Below are positions 1 to 14,200 of a DNA stretch of 64,000 nt, piece by piece (positions within the stretch are counted from its first letter, which is position 1; each line of letters starts with the position of its first letter). The DNA comes from Typha latifolia (taxonomy: Eukaryota > Streptophyta > Magnoliopsida > Poales > Typhaceae). Location: the NCBI GenBank assembly GCA_019914945.1, contig CM034103.1:1488001-1552000 (forward strand), read 5' to 3'. The notes under the pieces are model-generated. The model searched no databases, was not told where the DNA came from, and worked only from the letters and a program-made list of their open reading frames with translations. The position numbers and the translations under genes were made by a program.

Positions 1-2225
1 AGTGACTATTAGAATGTGGATGTATGCCTACTTTAATGTTGATCGTTGTGTCAAATTTTAATATGATTTAAAAGTGAATGTGTGAATATATCTAGATATG
101 TATGAATACTCAATTTACATTTGCATATCTATTAGTACGTGAATGTTTCGTGATTTATCTTTCTACAGTCATAATGCACGTATATTCTTTGATTCTAATT
201 AGTATCTACCTGTATCAAAGGTGCAATTAAGTTTAAAATTGAATGTGTGTTTCTCGATTTACATGTGTCTATTCATTAGAATTTGGATTCTTTTTTAGAT
301 ATCTTTAAATAAAAGGTGGAAAAATAATCAACATCAATTTTACGTGTTTGAAAATTTGAACTTTATATTTTGTAACAAAGAAATTGTCCTTTATTATCAG
401 TTTATAATTCATAACCCTTGTTTGGGTGTGCTAATACAAATCTAAATTGTATTTTATCTCAAAATTAGTTTAATAATATTTTTCCTTAGATTTACTTTAG
501 ACCACCAAGTTAAGTGCTAATACAAGTCAAGGGCAATTTAAATAATAATAGTTCATCTATCCACAAAATGGTATTATGGTCAATTGGCAAAATATACTTC
601 TCAATTGCCAAAGCAATTTGAAGTATAATTATGATCTCACGTGCTTAATTTTTAACGATGTGCTTGTACCATTAATTGTTCTAAAGGTAATATGAGGAGC
701 CTTCATTTTTTGTTTTTTGGGTATCCGATGAGTGTCTAAAACTTTTATAGAGATGAGTCCCACCTAGTTCCCACCGGGTTTAAGCTACTCTTACTCTATG
801 AATTTATACTAGACATGGAAACGCCACTTAGAGATTATGAATGATGTGCTTGTGCCCATTAATTGACCTAACCTTCAGTTGAGTGTGTAAGCTTTTAGAG
901 ATTGAGTTCTATGTGGGTCCCACCAACAATTAGACACAAGTTACATCAAGAAGGGACATGTGGAAACGAGCATCTTGCAATTACTAGGTGGAGGGCCCGG
1001 TGCTGATCTGCTAAGATACTTCCTAGCAATCAGCTATAGATTTTTCTCTATCTGATTAACTTTTACATCTTTGGTTTCAATCCGACATCTAGTTCCACCA
1101 CTCGGATCTTTTCCTCTCAATCCATCTTCGGAGTATCTTATCTATGTACTTCCATATCTCAGCCCACCGGAACCTTCTTGCATTGTCATTTTCACTATCC
1201 GATCATTGTCACATCCTTCAAAACTTTTCGTCACAGCCACATGCTTTTTTACTAACTCAAAATTATGTTAAAAGGGTAGAAAATCAGGCTATGGCTCAAT
1301 TGGATTGATTGGCTCGTGTTTAAAATATTATATATAAATTAATTTAAGAACCATGAATAAGAGAAGAATTTTTAAGGTGTTTAAGAGCTAACTATAATGA
1401 CCACTTTGTAAAAAAGTACTCTGATCAATTATGTCATAATAACTTTTAGAGAAAATAATTAAATTAAATATAAAATATATATATATATATATTTAATCTA
1501 ATTCGAGCCGAGTACGAGCAAGCCGAGCTCAGCTCATTTTGAGTTCGAGAGCCCAGTAAACGTTTTTGACAAGACCTTTATTGTTACTTTTTAGAAGCAA
1601 CTTCACTAGAAACATTTTTTAGTTCACTTCTATCAACTAAAAGCAGTATCTTATGGAAGTTATATGATTCTGTGTACTTAAATTTAAAGGCTAGTTAAAA
1701 AGAATGGCTAAATAATAGAAGAGATATATCTATATTGCTTTTATAGTTTTTATTTAGAGTTATCTATACATTATTTTAATATTTCAAAATATTTTTAGAT
1801 ATATCAGTGGCTCAACTGGCTGACCGACAAGTTGAACCAATAACCTGACTGACTTGATAATGGGTGGATTACCTCAAAAATATACCTTATAATACTGCCT
1901 GATATGTATATTTTGAAATCTCTGGACTGGTGTTTAATGAGTTCATATTTAATATTTCACTTCTGGTTCTACCTGAAGCATTAGACTGTTGGACATAAAT
2001 TAACCACAATCAAATCTTAGAAAAATTATAGTAGAAGAATACATTAGTCTTTGCTTTTGTTATTATTAATGCCCAATCAACAGCAATGGCAGATCCAGAA
2101 TTTTTTTCTTGAGTGAGCAAAATTATCAAGTTACTTACAAGAAAATTTATTATATATTTAAATTCTTTCTTTTTCTAAAAAAAAACTATATTTAAATTAT
2201 CGGTTCAAGGTTTTTATCTAATAAC

Positions 2226-2453
2226 AATTATGATTAATAGGTTTGTTTCTTATAGTTTATATTGTACATTTGGATGACATTGATATTTTTTTCCTTAATT
2301 TCTTAAGAAATTTATCTTGAAGTGTATTTACTAGTAGTAATTATGATTAATAGGTTTGTTTCTTATAGTTTATATTGTACATTTGGATGACATTGATATT
2401 TTTTTCCTTAATTTCTTAAGAAATTTATCTTGAAGTGTATTTACTAGTAGTAA
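2226..2453. repeat. Perfect 113-bp tandem duplication
   Basis: Two adjacent copies with a period of exactly 113 bp (2226-2338 and 2339-2451) read the same throughout by eye. Identity continues a few bases past the second copy. The lack of differences points to a recent duplication in non-coding DNA. Confidence 0.9.
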
Positions 2454-4509
2454 TTAAAAAGCTAAGTCTAGCTTATATTTGCTTATTTGGTTTATTATAT
2501 TCGCTTAATAGAAATCTCAGCTCATATTCGCTTATTTGGCTTGGCGAGCTAAGTCTAGCTTGTTCGTAGCTCAACTGTATAGGGTAGGGTTAAAGTAATA
2601 AATTTATGGAACTCGAGATCTTAAACAAATAGTTAGGATACCTATTAACTAGTAATTAATTTTTAACTACTAGATTTGTGTACGGAGGTCAAGTTTGTGT
2701 ATATATATACATACAGCCAATTCGATATTGAAATGGGACAACGCGATAGAGAAGTATTAGTTAGGTGGGGACCGAGACGGAATAGAGGAAAGTCCGGGGT
2801 TTCTTTAACTAGAGAAGCAAATAAAATAAGCTAATTAATAAATGTGGGACTCATCTGCCATTTGTAAACTTTTTTCCGGGGGCAATTGCTGTCACCCTTG
2901 AGTAGCTACATAAGTTGATTAACTATATATATATATATATATATAGCATAATTTACTTAAGTTAGTTCAGAGATGCAATGGTATGGTTATCTCCTTGGTA
3001 GACAACTTTAAGGACATGTATTTTGATTATTATTTTTAAAAATAAAAGAATATTCTTTATTGTATCTGTCAGACTGTTTCTGAGACCTTAAAATCATAGA
3101 AACAAAATACACGGATCTAAAATATTCTTAGTATGACTTGGTTGAAGGTATTTTTATATTTTTTAGTATAGTTAACATAACTAGGAGATTTGATTAAATT
3201 TAACTAACTGATTTAACATAAGAGTAATGTTATATGCAAATTTATTATAAGAGGTGTTTTTAGATGATTTCTTTCAAACTTTTATCTATGGTTTCTTGGA
3301 ACGTAGGAGGAATGAGCTACATGGCTCTCTTGAAGAGATATGATGTGATACTTCATTCTTTTCCTCTTTGATGTGATATGATTCTGATGGAGATACCGAT
3401 GACCACTTGCTCACGTTTTCTCAAAAGAAAACAAATGACAACTTGCTCGTGCCTAAAAGCTTCCTCTAATGCTAAATGCCTAAATCCATGACATATTCCT
3501 GACTGCAGCTAACTCATCACTAGCAGTAGATACTTGCAAGCTTTGTTGTTGAGAAACAGTGTGCAAGCACTACAAAATATCTGATTTTCTTACAGTGAAA
3601 TATCAGATTATATATCAAATCAAAATAATATCTTTAAAATGATTCAGAGATATCGACAGTATCCTAAGAATAATATATGACAATGAACGGATTATAAAAA
3701 AAAGTTGCACGATATCTCTGAAATTCTAAGTAAACTCTTTGATAGCTACAATTTATGCATTATTTTGTTTGTTTTATATATCTTAGCCGACTAAGCAACT
3801 AGCCCATTCCCTACAAAGGTATGGAATTTCAACAACAACGACAACAAAAAATCTAGGTTTTTGTGTATTCTCTATATTATTTAGATTTCACTAAGTCAGG
3901 ACGTTGTGATTCTTGATTGGTTCTGTGAAAGAAATAATCAATTAATACTCAACAAGTTGACTTTGGGACTTGCCAGTTATGACTTGGCTGAGTCTCGAGA
4001 TGTTATTGAATTGTTGAGTAGAAGTTTGGTGATCCAAATTGCAGTTAGAAAAACAGTTGTTGATGTTAGTTAGGGGACTCGGTCGATCTAAGCCAACAGA
4101 TTTCAAATGCCTATGTGCAGATAATATCGTTTTAAATTCACTTCCAGCTATGTAAGATAGTTAATTAAGCATGCGCCAAAAATTGAAGCCAAGTTGCATT
4201 TACTATGGAGAAGGAAATTGGACTTGGCAAATATTAATATCTGGCAAATAAGAACTTAGATACCCAAGAAGAATACCGACTGGATTCATTGAAATCAAAT
4301 AAATTTATTTTAAAAAAATTAGACAGATTTTTTTAAAAAAAAACACCATAAATTTGGCTTTGTTATTATTCAACACTCTATCGTATAGATATTTATTATT
4401 TAACTTCTCACTTTTTGTATTTAATGTCTTAAAAATACTCTAGTATCAGTTTTATTAATGGTCAATTATCATAAATATAAGTTAAATTAACTATATATGT
4501 AAAATAATA

Positions 4510-4644
4510 TTTTGAATAAATTTGTAAAATTAAATTAAAATTAACTCAGAGCGTTTGTGAGAAAAAATTAAATATAGTGATAACTATAGATGTACAATAA
4601 CATTTATATTTTTGAATAAATTTGTAAAATTAAATTAAAATTAA
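4510..4644. repeat. Direct repeat, 35 bp, offset 100 bp
   Basis: An identical 35-bp AT-rich string occurs at 4510-4544 and again at 4610-4644, with a different 65-bp segment between. No gene is associated with it. Confidence 0.8.
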
Positions 4645-5700
4645 TAATTTCCCATTAAAAGTAACTTTGTGTACCAAGTATAATCCATCCATCTTTCTAT
4701 CTTCGTTTGATTGGTGAGGATAATAATAATAATAATAATAAAAAGGACGAACCGTCGTATCGACTGCACAGACAGCATCAATTAATCGGGACCGAGTACC
4801 TAAGTTGAAAAGATTGAAGAGGCATAAGAATATTTATTAGTACCCCAGTTGAGACATGAATAGCATCTTCCATGCTACAAAATTGACAGGTGGAAAAAAA
4901 AAAAGAAAAAGAAAAACTTTCATTATTAGTGTCGAGCACCAAAGCCTTCTCTCAAACCTAAGAGATGGTAGGTACGGAATTGGTAGCATACGAGGTAAGG
5001 TTAAGCTCAGCTACAGTTACTTTCTCAGAGAGGGACAAAGAATATATATAATATCACTACTTTTATTCTCTGGTAAAGGATCTCTGAAAGCTCTCTCCTT
5101 TGGTCACGGAGGCAGCATGGCAGGCAGTGGCACATCATAGCCCATAAATCGCTAAAAAGATAGGCATGGCCATGACATCTCATCATATATTTCCTTTATA
5201 TTCTCTTGAGCTTCTCTTTAAAGTTGATGGATGTATCTGTATCTAATGTAAGACGTTAATCCCAACTATTTACTAATTAATCTAGTAATCAAGCCATTAC
5301 GCCAGCTGTGATGCACGGGGCCATGTCCCTCTCTCGAGGACAGTAGGACACTGGTCACACCCTTAGGTCCTTTTCGATTGAATAGGAGATGAGCCGAGGT
5401 CATTCTCGTCATTTCACACCTCCTATGTGGCCCCACTACACAGAGCCCGACAGGATACAACCACGCCACCCCCACGTGGCTTTCCTTTCACTCCTTTTCT
5501 GGTTCCTGATTCGATTGCTTTTCTGTTCGTTATGTGTTATGGCGGCGCTACCCCTTCTTAGTAAAAAGAAAAACAAAAGTTAAAATTGCCAATAATCCTC
5601 GACCACCAACTCTTTCTTATTGCATAACAAATATTGCAAAAAACAAAACCCAATTTTTTTTAATAGAAAAAAAAAGGAATTTAAATTGCTTTATTTGTGC

Positions 5701-5707
5701 TATAAAA
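5701..5707 (+). promoter_or_regulatory. TATA box of the CYP78A gene
   Basis: TATAAAA lies 70 bp before the CYP78A start codon at 5777. That leaves room for a transcription start near 5730 and a leader of about 45 bases, a normal plant core-promoter geometry. Confidence 0.7.
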
Positions 5708-5776
5708 GGAACCACCAAGGCCGCCTCCTCTCCTCAGACACTCCACAGCTCTCTCCAACCTTGTCCAACCAAAGCT

Positions 5777-7497
5777 ATGAGCTCTCCGGTAGTAGAAGGT
5801 GGTTGGGTATTACTCCTCTCCTTAGCGGCCAAATGCGGCGTCCCCATCCCCGTCGCCGACCGCTCCATCATCCTCTTTCTCTCCCTCCTCTTCTTTCTTT
5901 CCTTCTTCGCTACCGCCCTCCTCCACTGGGCCTATCCAGGAGGCCCAGCTTGGGGGAGGTATCGGCGGAGTAGGAATTGCGATGTTTTCCCCTCGATCCC
6001 TGGGCCGAGGGGCCTCCCTTTCCTCGGCAGCATGGGCCTCATGGTGGGCCTAGCCCATAGAAAGCTCGCGGCCGAAGCCCAAACCTTCGACGCCAAGCGT
6101 CTCATGGCTTTCACCCTCGGGGACACCCGCTTGGTCGTCACGGCCGACCCGGACGTCGCCCGGGAAATCCTCACGAGCCCGGCCTTCGCGGACCGACCGG
6201 TGAAAGAAACCGCCTATCGCCTCATGTTTGACCGCGCCATCGGCTTCGCGCCTTACGGCGTGTACTGGCGTACGCTCCGCCGCATCGCCGCCACCCACCT
6301 CTTCTCCCCGAAGCAAATCGCCGCGTCCGGCTCGCGCCGCGCGGAGATCGCTGCGCAGATGATAAAAACATTAGCAAAATATTGCGACCGCCGGCATGTG
6401 GAGGTCAGGAAGGTGATAAAGATTGCGTCTTTGAACAACGTCATGTGGTCGGTGTTCGGAAGGAAGTACGATATCGAGGCCGAGGTCGCGGCCGAGAGCG
6501 AGGAGATGGAGAAGTTGCGGGCGATGGTGGAAGAAGGTTATGATATGTTAGGAAGGATCAATTGGTCGGATCACATCCCCCTGCTAACGGGTTTGGATCT
6601 CCAGAGGATCCGATCCAGATGCGACGGGCTCGTTCCAAGAGTCAACCGCTTCGTGAGCCGGATAATACAAGAGCATCGGCAGGGGATGATCCGGGATCCC
6701 GAAGCCGGCACCGACTTCGTCGACGTTCTGCTGTCGCTGCAGGGCGGGGATAAGCTATCGGACGCCGATATGCTCGCCGTCCTCTGGGTATAAGCAAAAT
6801 TTCACTCCGCACCCCCTATAGTTTACTAATTAACATTTAGTGTGTATATATATTTTAACATGTACATGTACAGGAAATGATATTTCGGGGTACGGACACC
6901 GTGGCGGTGCTGATAGAGTGGGTGCTCGCCCGGCTAGTCCTCCACCAAGACGTGCAAGCGAGAGTGCACGAGGAGCTCGACCGAGTGGTGGGCAGGCACC
7001 GCGCGGTGACCGGATCTGACACCGCCTCGTTAACTTACCTCCAGAACGTAATCAAAGAGGCACTCAGGATGCACCCCCCGGGCCCACTCCTCTCCTGGGC
7101 CCGCCTCGCCACGTCGGACGTCCACGTGGACGGGAGGCTCGTGCCGGCTGGCACCACGGCGATGGTCAACATGTGGGCCATTGCCCGGGACCCGGACGTC
7201 TGGGCCGACCCGCTCGAGTTCCGACCGGATCGCTTCGCCGAGCCGGACGCATTCGACCTGTCCCTAACGGGTTCGGATCTGAGGCTGGCCCCGTTCGGAT
7301 CCGGGAGGCGGAGCTGCCCGGGGAGGGGGATGGCGATGGCCACGGTCAGCTTCTGGGTCGCCTCCCTGCTGCACGAATTCGAGTGGCTACCGCCCTCCGA
7401 CTGGACACGTGTCGACCTCTCGGAGGTCCTGAGGCTGTCCTGTGAGATGGCGGTCCCACTGGCCGTGAAACTGCGAGCCCGGCGCTGGTTTAGTTAA
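5777..7497 (+). CDS. CYP78A: Cytochrome P450, CYP78A family
   Basis: Two exons, 5777-6787 and 6874-7497, with an 86-bp GT-AG intron, encode 544 residues, the usual length for the family. The protein starts with a hydrophobic anchor (about residues 24-55) and a proline-rich hinge ([10 protein letters not shown]). The I-helix oxygen motif FRGTDT is at 341-346, split from the first exon just upstream at W337/E338. The K-helix EALR is at 399-402, a PERF-like FRPDRF at 453-458, and the haem-binding [11 protein letters not shown] at 478-488 with Cys485 as thiolate ligand. CYP78A enzymes are plant-specific ER monooxygenases that promote organ, seed and leaf growth through a still undefined mobile product (KLUH and PLA1 type, from family knowledge). 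ATG 5777 fits the TATA box at 5701; further upstream the frame is open only from a GTG. Exons are strongly GC-rich compared with the flanks. The subfamily member cannot be fixed by eye. Confidence 0.95.
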
Positions 7498-7516
7498 ACT
7501 ACGCCTTTTTCCGAAC

Positions 7517-7573
7517 TTTGTGTGTGTGTGTGTGTGTATGTGTGTATATAAAGTGTGTGAAATATAAGCTTGA

Positions 7574-7606
<33 letters not shown>

Positions 7607-7685
7607 TTTGTTTTCCTATTTCCTACTTTATTTCTTCTTCTCCTTCTTCTTCTTCTTCTTCTTCTTCTTCTTCTTCTTCTTCTTT
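7517..7685. repeat. Compound microsatellite TG / GA / CTT after CYP78A
   Basis: Starting about 20 bases after the CYP78A stop codon there are TG runs (around 7519-7538 and 7576-7588), then a GA run (about 7588-7607) and a long CTT run (about 7631-7685). The block probably lies in the 3' untranslated region. The antisense arginine-rich frame across it is an artefact of the CTT run. Confidence 0.85.
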
Positions 7686-10600
7686 TCAGCCATTTGCATG
7701 GAAAATAAAAAATGGTTTTCAATTTTGCATGATCACACGTATTCACGTTTTCTCACTTTGCAGAAGTAACCAAATCAAATTATTTACAGTTAGTTCTGCA
7801 AAGTAAAAAAAGAAAAAGAGTGACCCTACGAAAATAGAAAACAAGTTTGATTTTTTGTGAAAACGATCTTTTTCCTCTTATTATTCATGTATGTACATAT
7901 TCATAAGATAATAGATTAAAAAAATGATATGGTAGTGCAAATTTCAGTTATCTATTAAGAAAGCTTATTAGATGACAAACTTCTAACAAGATCATTGTGC
8001 ACTTAATTTATTTATGACTCTGTTGTTATCATAATAGATAATTCTTCATTTAATCAACTAATCTATTAACTACTGGACAAATGGGAGGTGTTTCATGTTG
8101 AACTAAATTTTATATTTATTAATTCACCAACTACTCTAAAAAATTATTAAACTATTAAAGAACAATCTGAATTTCAATCTAAGAACTTTGCTATGATACC
8201 ATAACAAATATAGAGGAGATAAAAATTATGATTTATATATATTTTTTATAAATAATATTCATTATAAATGTGTAGTCTAATCAAGCCAAAGGAAACTAGT
8301 GATAGCCATGTTTAGACAAATTTATGGATGTCATTGTTGGTAGCTAAAAAGATTGAGTGATAAAGACAAAAGGGTGGCAATAGATCAATGTTGCAAGTTG
8401 ATGAGTGCTCAAGCATTCATCACTTAGTAGTTAGTTGAGCATATGATATCACCTTTATCCTCTTATTGAACTAGGTCCACTTCTCCTCATTGGCCTTTCC
8501 TTTAAGGTTAGAGCTACAATTAGCAGATATGTTGAATAGCATGAGTTGAGATGACATCTTCTTATCCTTTATATTATGTAGCCAGCCCTCCAAAGCAAGG
8601 TATATATAGTTTCTTTTATATAAGTTATTAAGAATATTATTACCCAATTAGGTATCTTACATTATCAAGCACAAGAATACATCAATGCTGGCATCCTTTA
8701 CTAGTTCAAAAATAATAATTTTCCTACCTATTATTGCACATTAAACTATCTAAAACCCAAAAAAATATAAGAAGAATCTGTGAGCACCTGTGATCATCAC
8801 CCAGATGGAATTAGAATAGCTTACATAGAATGGTTTGTTAATCAACATATTTCAAATGTTCATCCTGTGGGAAGGGCTACATGTATTGTTGTTAATATTT
8901 ACCAAAATACGCCAGTATTTTATTAGTAATATTAGTTCTTGGAATTTGTTGAACTACTGTGACTGCTTGATGGCACTTAAGAGAAAGATATGATAATGAT
9001 GTCATTTCTTCTTCTCTCTAACCTTTTTTTTAATTGCCTAATTAAACTGTTCTACATTTTAAAGGAAATTAAATGAAATATTTTACAAATTCTTATCATC
9101 TAGTTCATGTCTACAACTCATATGCCAAGCTCCAAGCACACAGAAAGACTCATCAGCAGACATAGTTTAAGCCAGCAGGTAGCTTTCATTGTCACACCTG
9201 ACACACACCCCAAACTAATAAATTACTCCTAACGCACAGATAAATTAATATACTATCACAAAATTATTTATGAATTAATCCCTGTCTTTCACTCATTGGC
9301 AGCAATTCCACAGGCCTTGGAGAACACAGAATAATGAATAGATATTAAAACAAACTAAATTTCACCACAAATCGATCTCATCACTCGTGCATCTCTCACG
9401 TAGCTGCCATCACAACCTTGGCCTTTTTATTGTGTTCCAACCCATTAATTGACAGTGATTTGAGGAGCTATCAACTTCTTTGCTTCAAAGGATTGAAAAG
9501 GACTTACATTGCAAAAACATTTGCATATGGATGAACATGTTTATCCTCTTGATAATACTTGCACAATTGTTACACTTTTGTCTCTTCTTATCATCTATGA
9601 GCTACTCTCGGAATCCACTTGAGATTTTATATAGAGGTAAACTTAGCCACTTGGGCAATATTAGTGATATTAGCTAATCATTAGCCATTTTTAATGGCAA
9701 AGAAATAGTTGAGAGAAGACTCTTGAATCCAAGTGAGGTGTGCACTTGGGAGTGGTGGGGGGTTTGAAAGGGTGAGATGCCGGCTTCTTTGAAGGGCAAT
9801 GTTGGAAATAAAAAATATATATATAAATGAAAATAAAATTTGGAGACATGTAATATGAATAGTTGGTTTTCTAGTAGTGAGTGTTAAATTGTTAATCCAC
9901 TAAGAGGCAATGGCTAGAAATAGCATAATCTTTTTTTTTTCCTTCTTAATTCTCTGATATTTCAATCTTAAAACTAACCAATTACCATGTTAACAGAGGA
10001 ATCATAAAAACTTATCTACAAGCTTAAATTTTTCGTGAACTCGAAAGATATATCATGCCTTAAACAAGCCCTAGTTTGACTTCTATTCTTATAGAAAGAT
10101 GTAGGGTGTTACATTTTAAGTAACATAAAAAAAAAGTAAATTATACACTTTTACTTCAACGGGTAGTAAATTATGATATTAGGCCATACGAGCGGTGCAG
10201 GAGGTGAAAATGTAATTAACCCTAGATGATATTATCTACGAAGTTTACCCAACGGATTGAAAGAGACCCCAACAGAAATGTGCTTATAGAAAAAGAAAGA
10301 TAGAAAGAAGGAAGAAAAAAGAAACAAATCAGAGAGAGTTTGCATGCCACATTAATTGTGATCTCCATTGGATTTATGATGTGAAATGGTATAAAGACAA
10401 TCCTAGCAAAAGGACATTGAGGATTTAGATAGGCATCTTGGCCTGTGGGGTCTCATTATGTCCGGAAGTTGCAACCCTCATTTGGGTTGTCTTTGTTCTT
10501 CATTGCTCCCCAATGGAGCTATCACATCTCCTGTAGATGGAGTAGTACTACCAACCATTCCTCTACCTAATCTATCTAAGCTCCTTATATATGATACTTT

Positions 10601-11295
10601 GTGGAGCAAATCCAACTTTAGTAAAGCAGCAACAACTTGAGTTATTTGATGCACGTGGGGTAAGGAATGTTTTGAGAGCATAGCATAAGACATTTAGATT
10701 ATGCCAGTGCTGGGCCAGTAACTATTGGCTTCAATAGGATTATTATTATTATTGTTATTATTTGCATCAGTTACAGTTTAGTTTGGCCCAAGTTGCAATC
10801 AGTAGTCAACTGTCAATAGAACAATAGAACAGTTGGGATAGTTTGTTAATTTTGAATGAAGCTATTCGCATATAATGATATAATTCCTCTCTCTCCAGGT
10901 ACAGATGTACAGTTGCAGAAGTAAATTTTAGTACCGAGTCATGGATTCTAAATTGAAAATTTTCATGGAGACAGATGCCTTTACAAGCTTACCAAAAGTG
11001 TCGGGCTAAAGCATAAGAGAATGTGTGAAGCTAATAGATATGACAAACTCTATTCTGCCAACTTTTTTTGTCCATTCACCACAAGTTACATAGTTAGATA
11101 ATTAGGTGCGTAAAAGTTAATCAATACAGAAGTCTCTACCACAGGATCCAAGCAAGCTCAACAATTTTGTTCAAATTGGAGTGCGTATACTAAATGAAGT
11201 GATGTCGATCCACTGAAGAAAAGGGCCGAAACCTCCAAGAATAATGCTGAGCCATATGGCTTCCAAGAATGAATGAACTGGGAAAGGAATGCACC
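7686..11295. other. Intergenic spacer between CYP78A and the TBC gene
   Basis: AT-rich DNA with no supported gene. The convergent CYP78A and TBC genes both end into this spacer, so its edges hold their 3' untranslated regions. Short frames at 9480-9677 and 10458-10693 show no domain or codon bias. Confidence 0.65.
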
Positions 11296-14200
11296 TCAGA
11301 TCTTGTTGTGGAGATTAACAATGAGATCATGAGCATCTTCCAAAAGCCTCCAGACATCCAGCTGCCCTGCCATGCTGTTGCATTCCCTCAAGATCTCATC
11401 CATGCTGCTGTACTTCTGGATAATCAACTTCCTCCTCTGCAGAACAGAAGCGGCAATGGCATACAGCAGCAAGTCGTCAGTTGGTGGAGGCCGTAACCTT
11501 ATCCTTCCCCACATGGATTTGCCAATTCCTGCCCGGATAGTGGCCTGATCAGCCCACATTACCTCCCACAGGCACGCAGTCTGCTCGAATGTCAGCTCTC
11601 GTCGGAAGAGAACTACTACCATTCTATACACAAAGCAGCAATCCTCAGCTTGCAGCTTCTCCAAATGCCGATATAGGTGTGAGTCCTTACACTTGATGAT
11701 CTTGGACACGATGTTCAGCTGCCTCCGGATCCCTACCTCGTCGAGCCTAAAATTGTGCCGGGCTTTTCTCATAAAACCAACAAAGCACCAGAAGGCCTCA
11801 TGATCTTCCTCGATCACTGCCACTATAGGCGACAGGAGGTCACTCATACCTTGGCAGTAGCCAGTTTCTGGGTCGTAGATTGCATATGCCTCAAGAACAG
11901 CAACTAAACGAGCGGCATGGTAAATCATGCATGGCTCTAAGTGGTCATAGTCCTTTAATCCAACAGACTCTGCGGATTGGAGTGCCTTCTCCTCAGAGAC
12001 TGCAGCTTGCTTTTCAGAGTACAAGACCCACTCTGGATTGGCTCGGATGGCATCTACACGGATGATACGCTGCCATGTGACATAATCCTCAGAAGTTCGA
12101 TCGGACTGAAAAAAGTCTCCCTTAGCTGAAGAACTCCTGCTATATTTAGGATCAGGTTCCATATTCCCTTCAGCTATGGAGGACATTGGCATGCTCTCAG
12201 ATTCTTCCTCATCAGAAGATTCAGAGTCAGAAGAATCTGTCTCTACTGTATATGTAGATACATTTATTCTACTTTTATCTTCTTGCTCTTCTTCTCCTTC
12301 TCCTTCTCCTTCTTCTTCCTCAATATATAGATTGGATGCAGAAGTTATAACATCCAATGTTTGGGCTGAGACAGAAACCCTTCCATTGTGTTCTGCAAAA
12401 CCAGGAGATTCAGGACCCTCGTCAAAACTAGGGTCCTCTTCATAACTGACTTCATCAATAGCAGTCGACCCATTTCCCTTTTCATACTGAACTGCAAGTT
12501 GTTCGCATTGTTGCCTCAGCTTTCCATACTCTTTCCTGTAAAAATGGACAAAATGTTTCTGTGACAACGTACTAGAAAGTATAATTAACTTGAAAAAGAT
12601 AACATGATTATCTTCTGATTGTCTGATAATATCTTATCCAAAAATATGGATAAGTAAATCAAGTCGACAACTATCATTAGAATTCACTACATACATGCTC
12701 CCTCACTGGTACATAAGTGCACACAATTCTTTTGATTCCATTAACTTAATCCAGCATCTAAATACTGCAAAGAAGAGGGGAAGTTAGATAGGTGAATAGA
12801 GTACCTTTTCCTTATCATGATGGCATTTCGTTCAGCCTCTGAGCTGTTCAAATCATAGCTGTAAAAAGAAGCAACTAAACCACATTAAGAACATGCTAGG
12901 AAAACAAAGATCAAAATAATGCAGTTCTATGTCCTAAACCCCGTCATGTAGTGTAAATATATAAATAAATCTGATGAATTCAAAATGCACATTCCAAATA
13001 CAAAATTTACTGTCACGCAAGTTAAAGGATTATAAATTCTTTTTTAAAAAAACTAGTTCCATGTATAACCTCTGTCATACTAATCTAATATGGTTACCAC
13101 AAGATAAAGTAGCAGGGATGTACAGTAAATGTGCTTATACTGACATTAACAAAAATCAGAATGCGCAACAGAGTTTTGGAAATTCATTTCACTTCAAATA
13201 GTCTCACAAGTTTTTCCATATGAGATCGATTATACACTTAACCCTACCTTTTCTTTGTTCCTCACTACATATTTGACCATGTTTACCGTACTAAAAGAAT
13301 GATGAGCGTACAGCTGACAATTTTCTAGTTTCTAGACAACAAATTGTAGTTCAGTCAGCATGACAATATCCTTCACGTTTGTGGATATAAGGAGAAGGAA
13401 TTTAGAGTAAACCTAGGTAGAAGTTCTATACTAAACGAATAGGTTAGCATGAGTTTGCTTATAATGTGGAGATTATACTCCTATTTTGGAGACTCCCATA
13501 TACAGAATCCATGTTGTACATGTATCAGTGAGTTGGATACTGGTTAGATATTAAATAGGACTATAGGAGCCTCTCAGAGTATGAAGATAGCCCACATTAC
13601 ACTTTCCAAATTATTCTTGGTGTACTTACTTTACTTGGCAATCAGTAATAATCAAGCTTACAAAAAGATAGTGCTTCCTCCAAGCCCATCATCCAAATAG
13701 CATGCATATTTGCAATAGTTTAATATATCCAGCAAGTTGTGGCTAAGTAATACAATTAAGAGTCCATCTTCTTAGCAGGAAAGCGGGCATACCGAAATAG
13801 AATAGAAGAAATTATATTGAACCAAGATTGCCACCACCAGAACTGATGATAGCAAATGCAAAACCCCAACGTCAAGTCCTTCAGAGGATTTGCCTTCGTG
13901 AATTTCAACCATTACTAGACCTACACTCAACTGTAACCAACTGCCAGTCTAGGATAAGTGACAAAGAGCAATAGAACTTGGAAGAACACAACTTCTTTCT
14001 GCCATCACATCTTTGGTCTAAATTTTGAGTTTATGCAAAAGGACATATATATATGTTCACTTATGCAATAGGAGCAGGTCACTGATGTAACCCCTCGAAA
14101 GTGGAGATCTATTATAAGAGAGTAGGGCTGTCAAGCTTAACGAGCGGCTCAGGCTCGGCTCGGCTAAAGCTCGAATCCGACTCGGCTTGGTCAAAGCTGA

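Larger units (their letters stand above)
1..5700. other. AT-rich intergenic spacer, no gene seen
   Basis: No open frame here looks like a known protein. The stretch is AT-rich with short AT and AAT microsatellites (for example near 1475-1493, 2924-2944 and 4720-4740). It has GAGCTC/GAGCCGAGC-type decayed repeat fragments near 1500-1560 and 2460-2580, and two duplications listed separately. The 94-codon frame at 4856-5140 has no recognisable features and is treated as chance. Confidence 0.7.

Noticed and set aside
4856..5140. 94-codon frame upstream of CYP78A
   Set aside because: No domain, no codon bias and Lys/Ser-rich composition in AT-rich spacer.
7387..7746. Antisense frame with a long arginine run
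   Set aside because: It is the translation of the CTT microsatellite after CYP78A.
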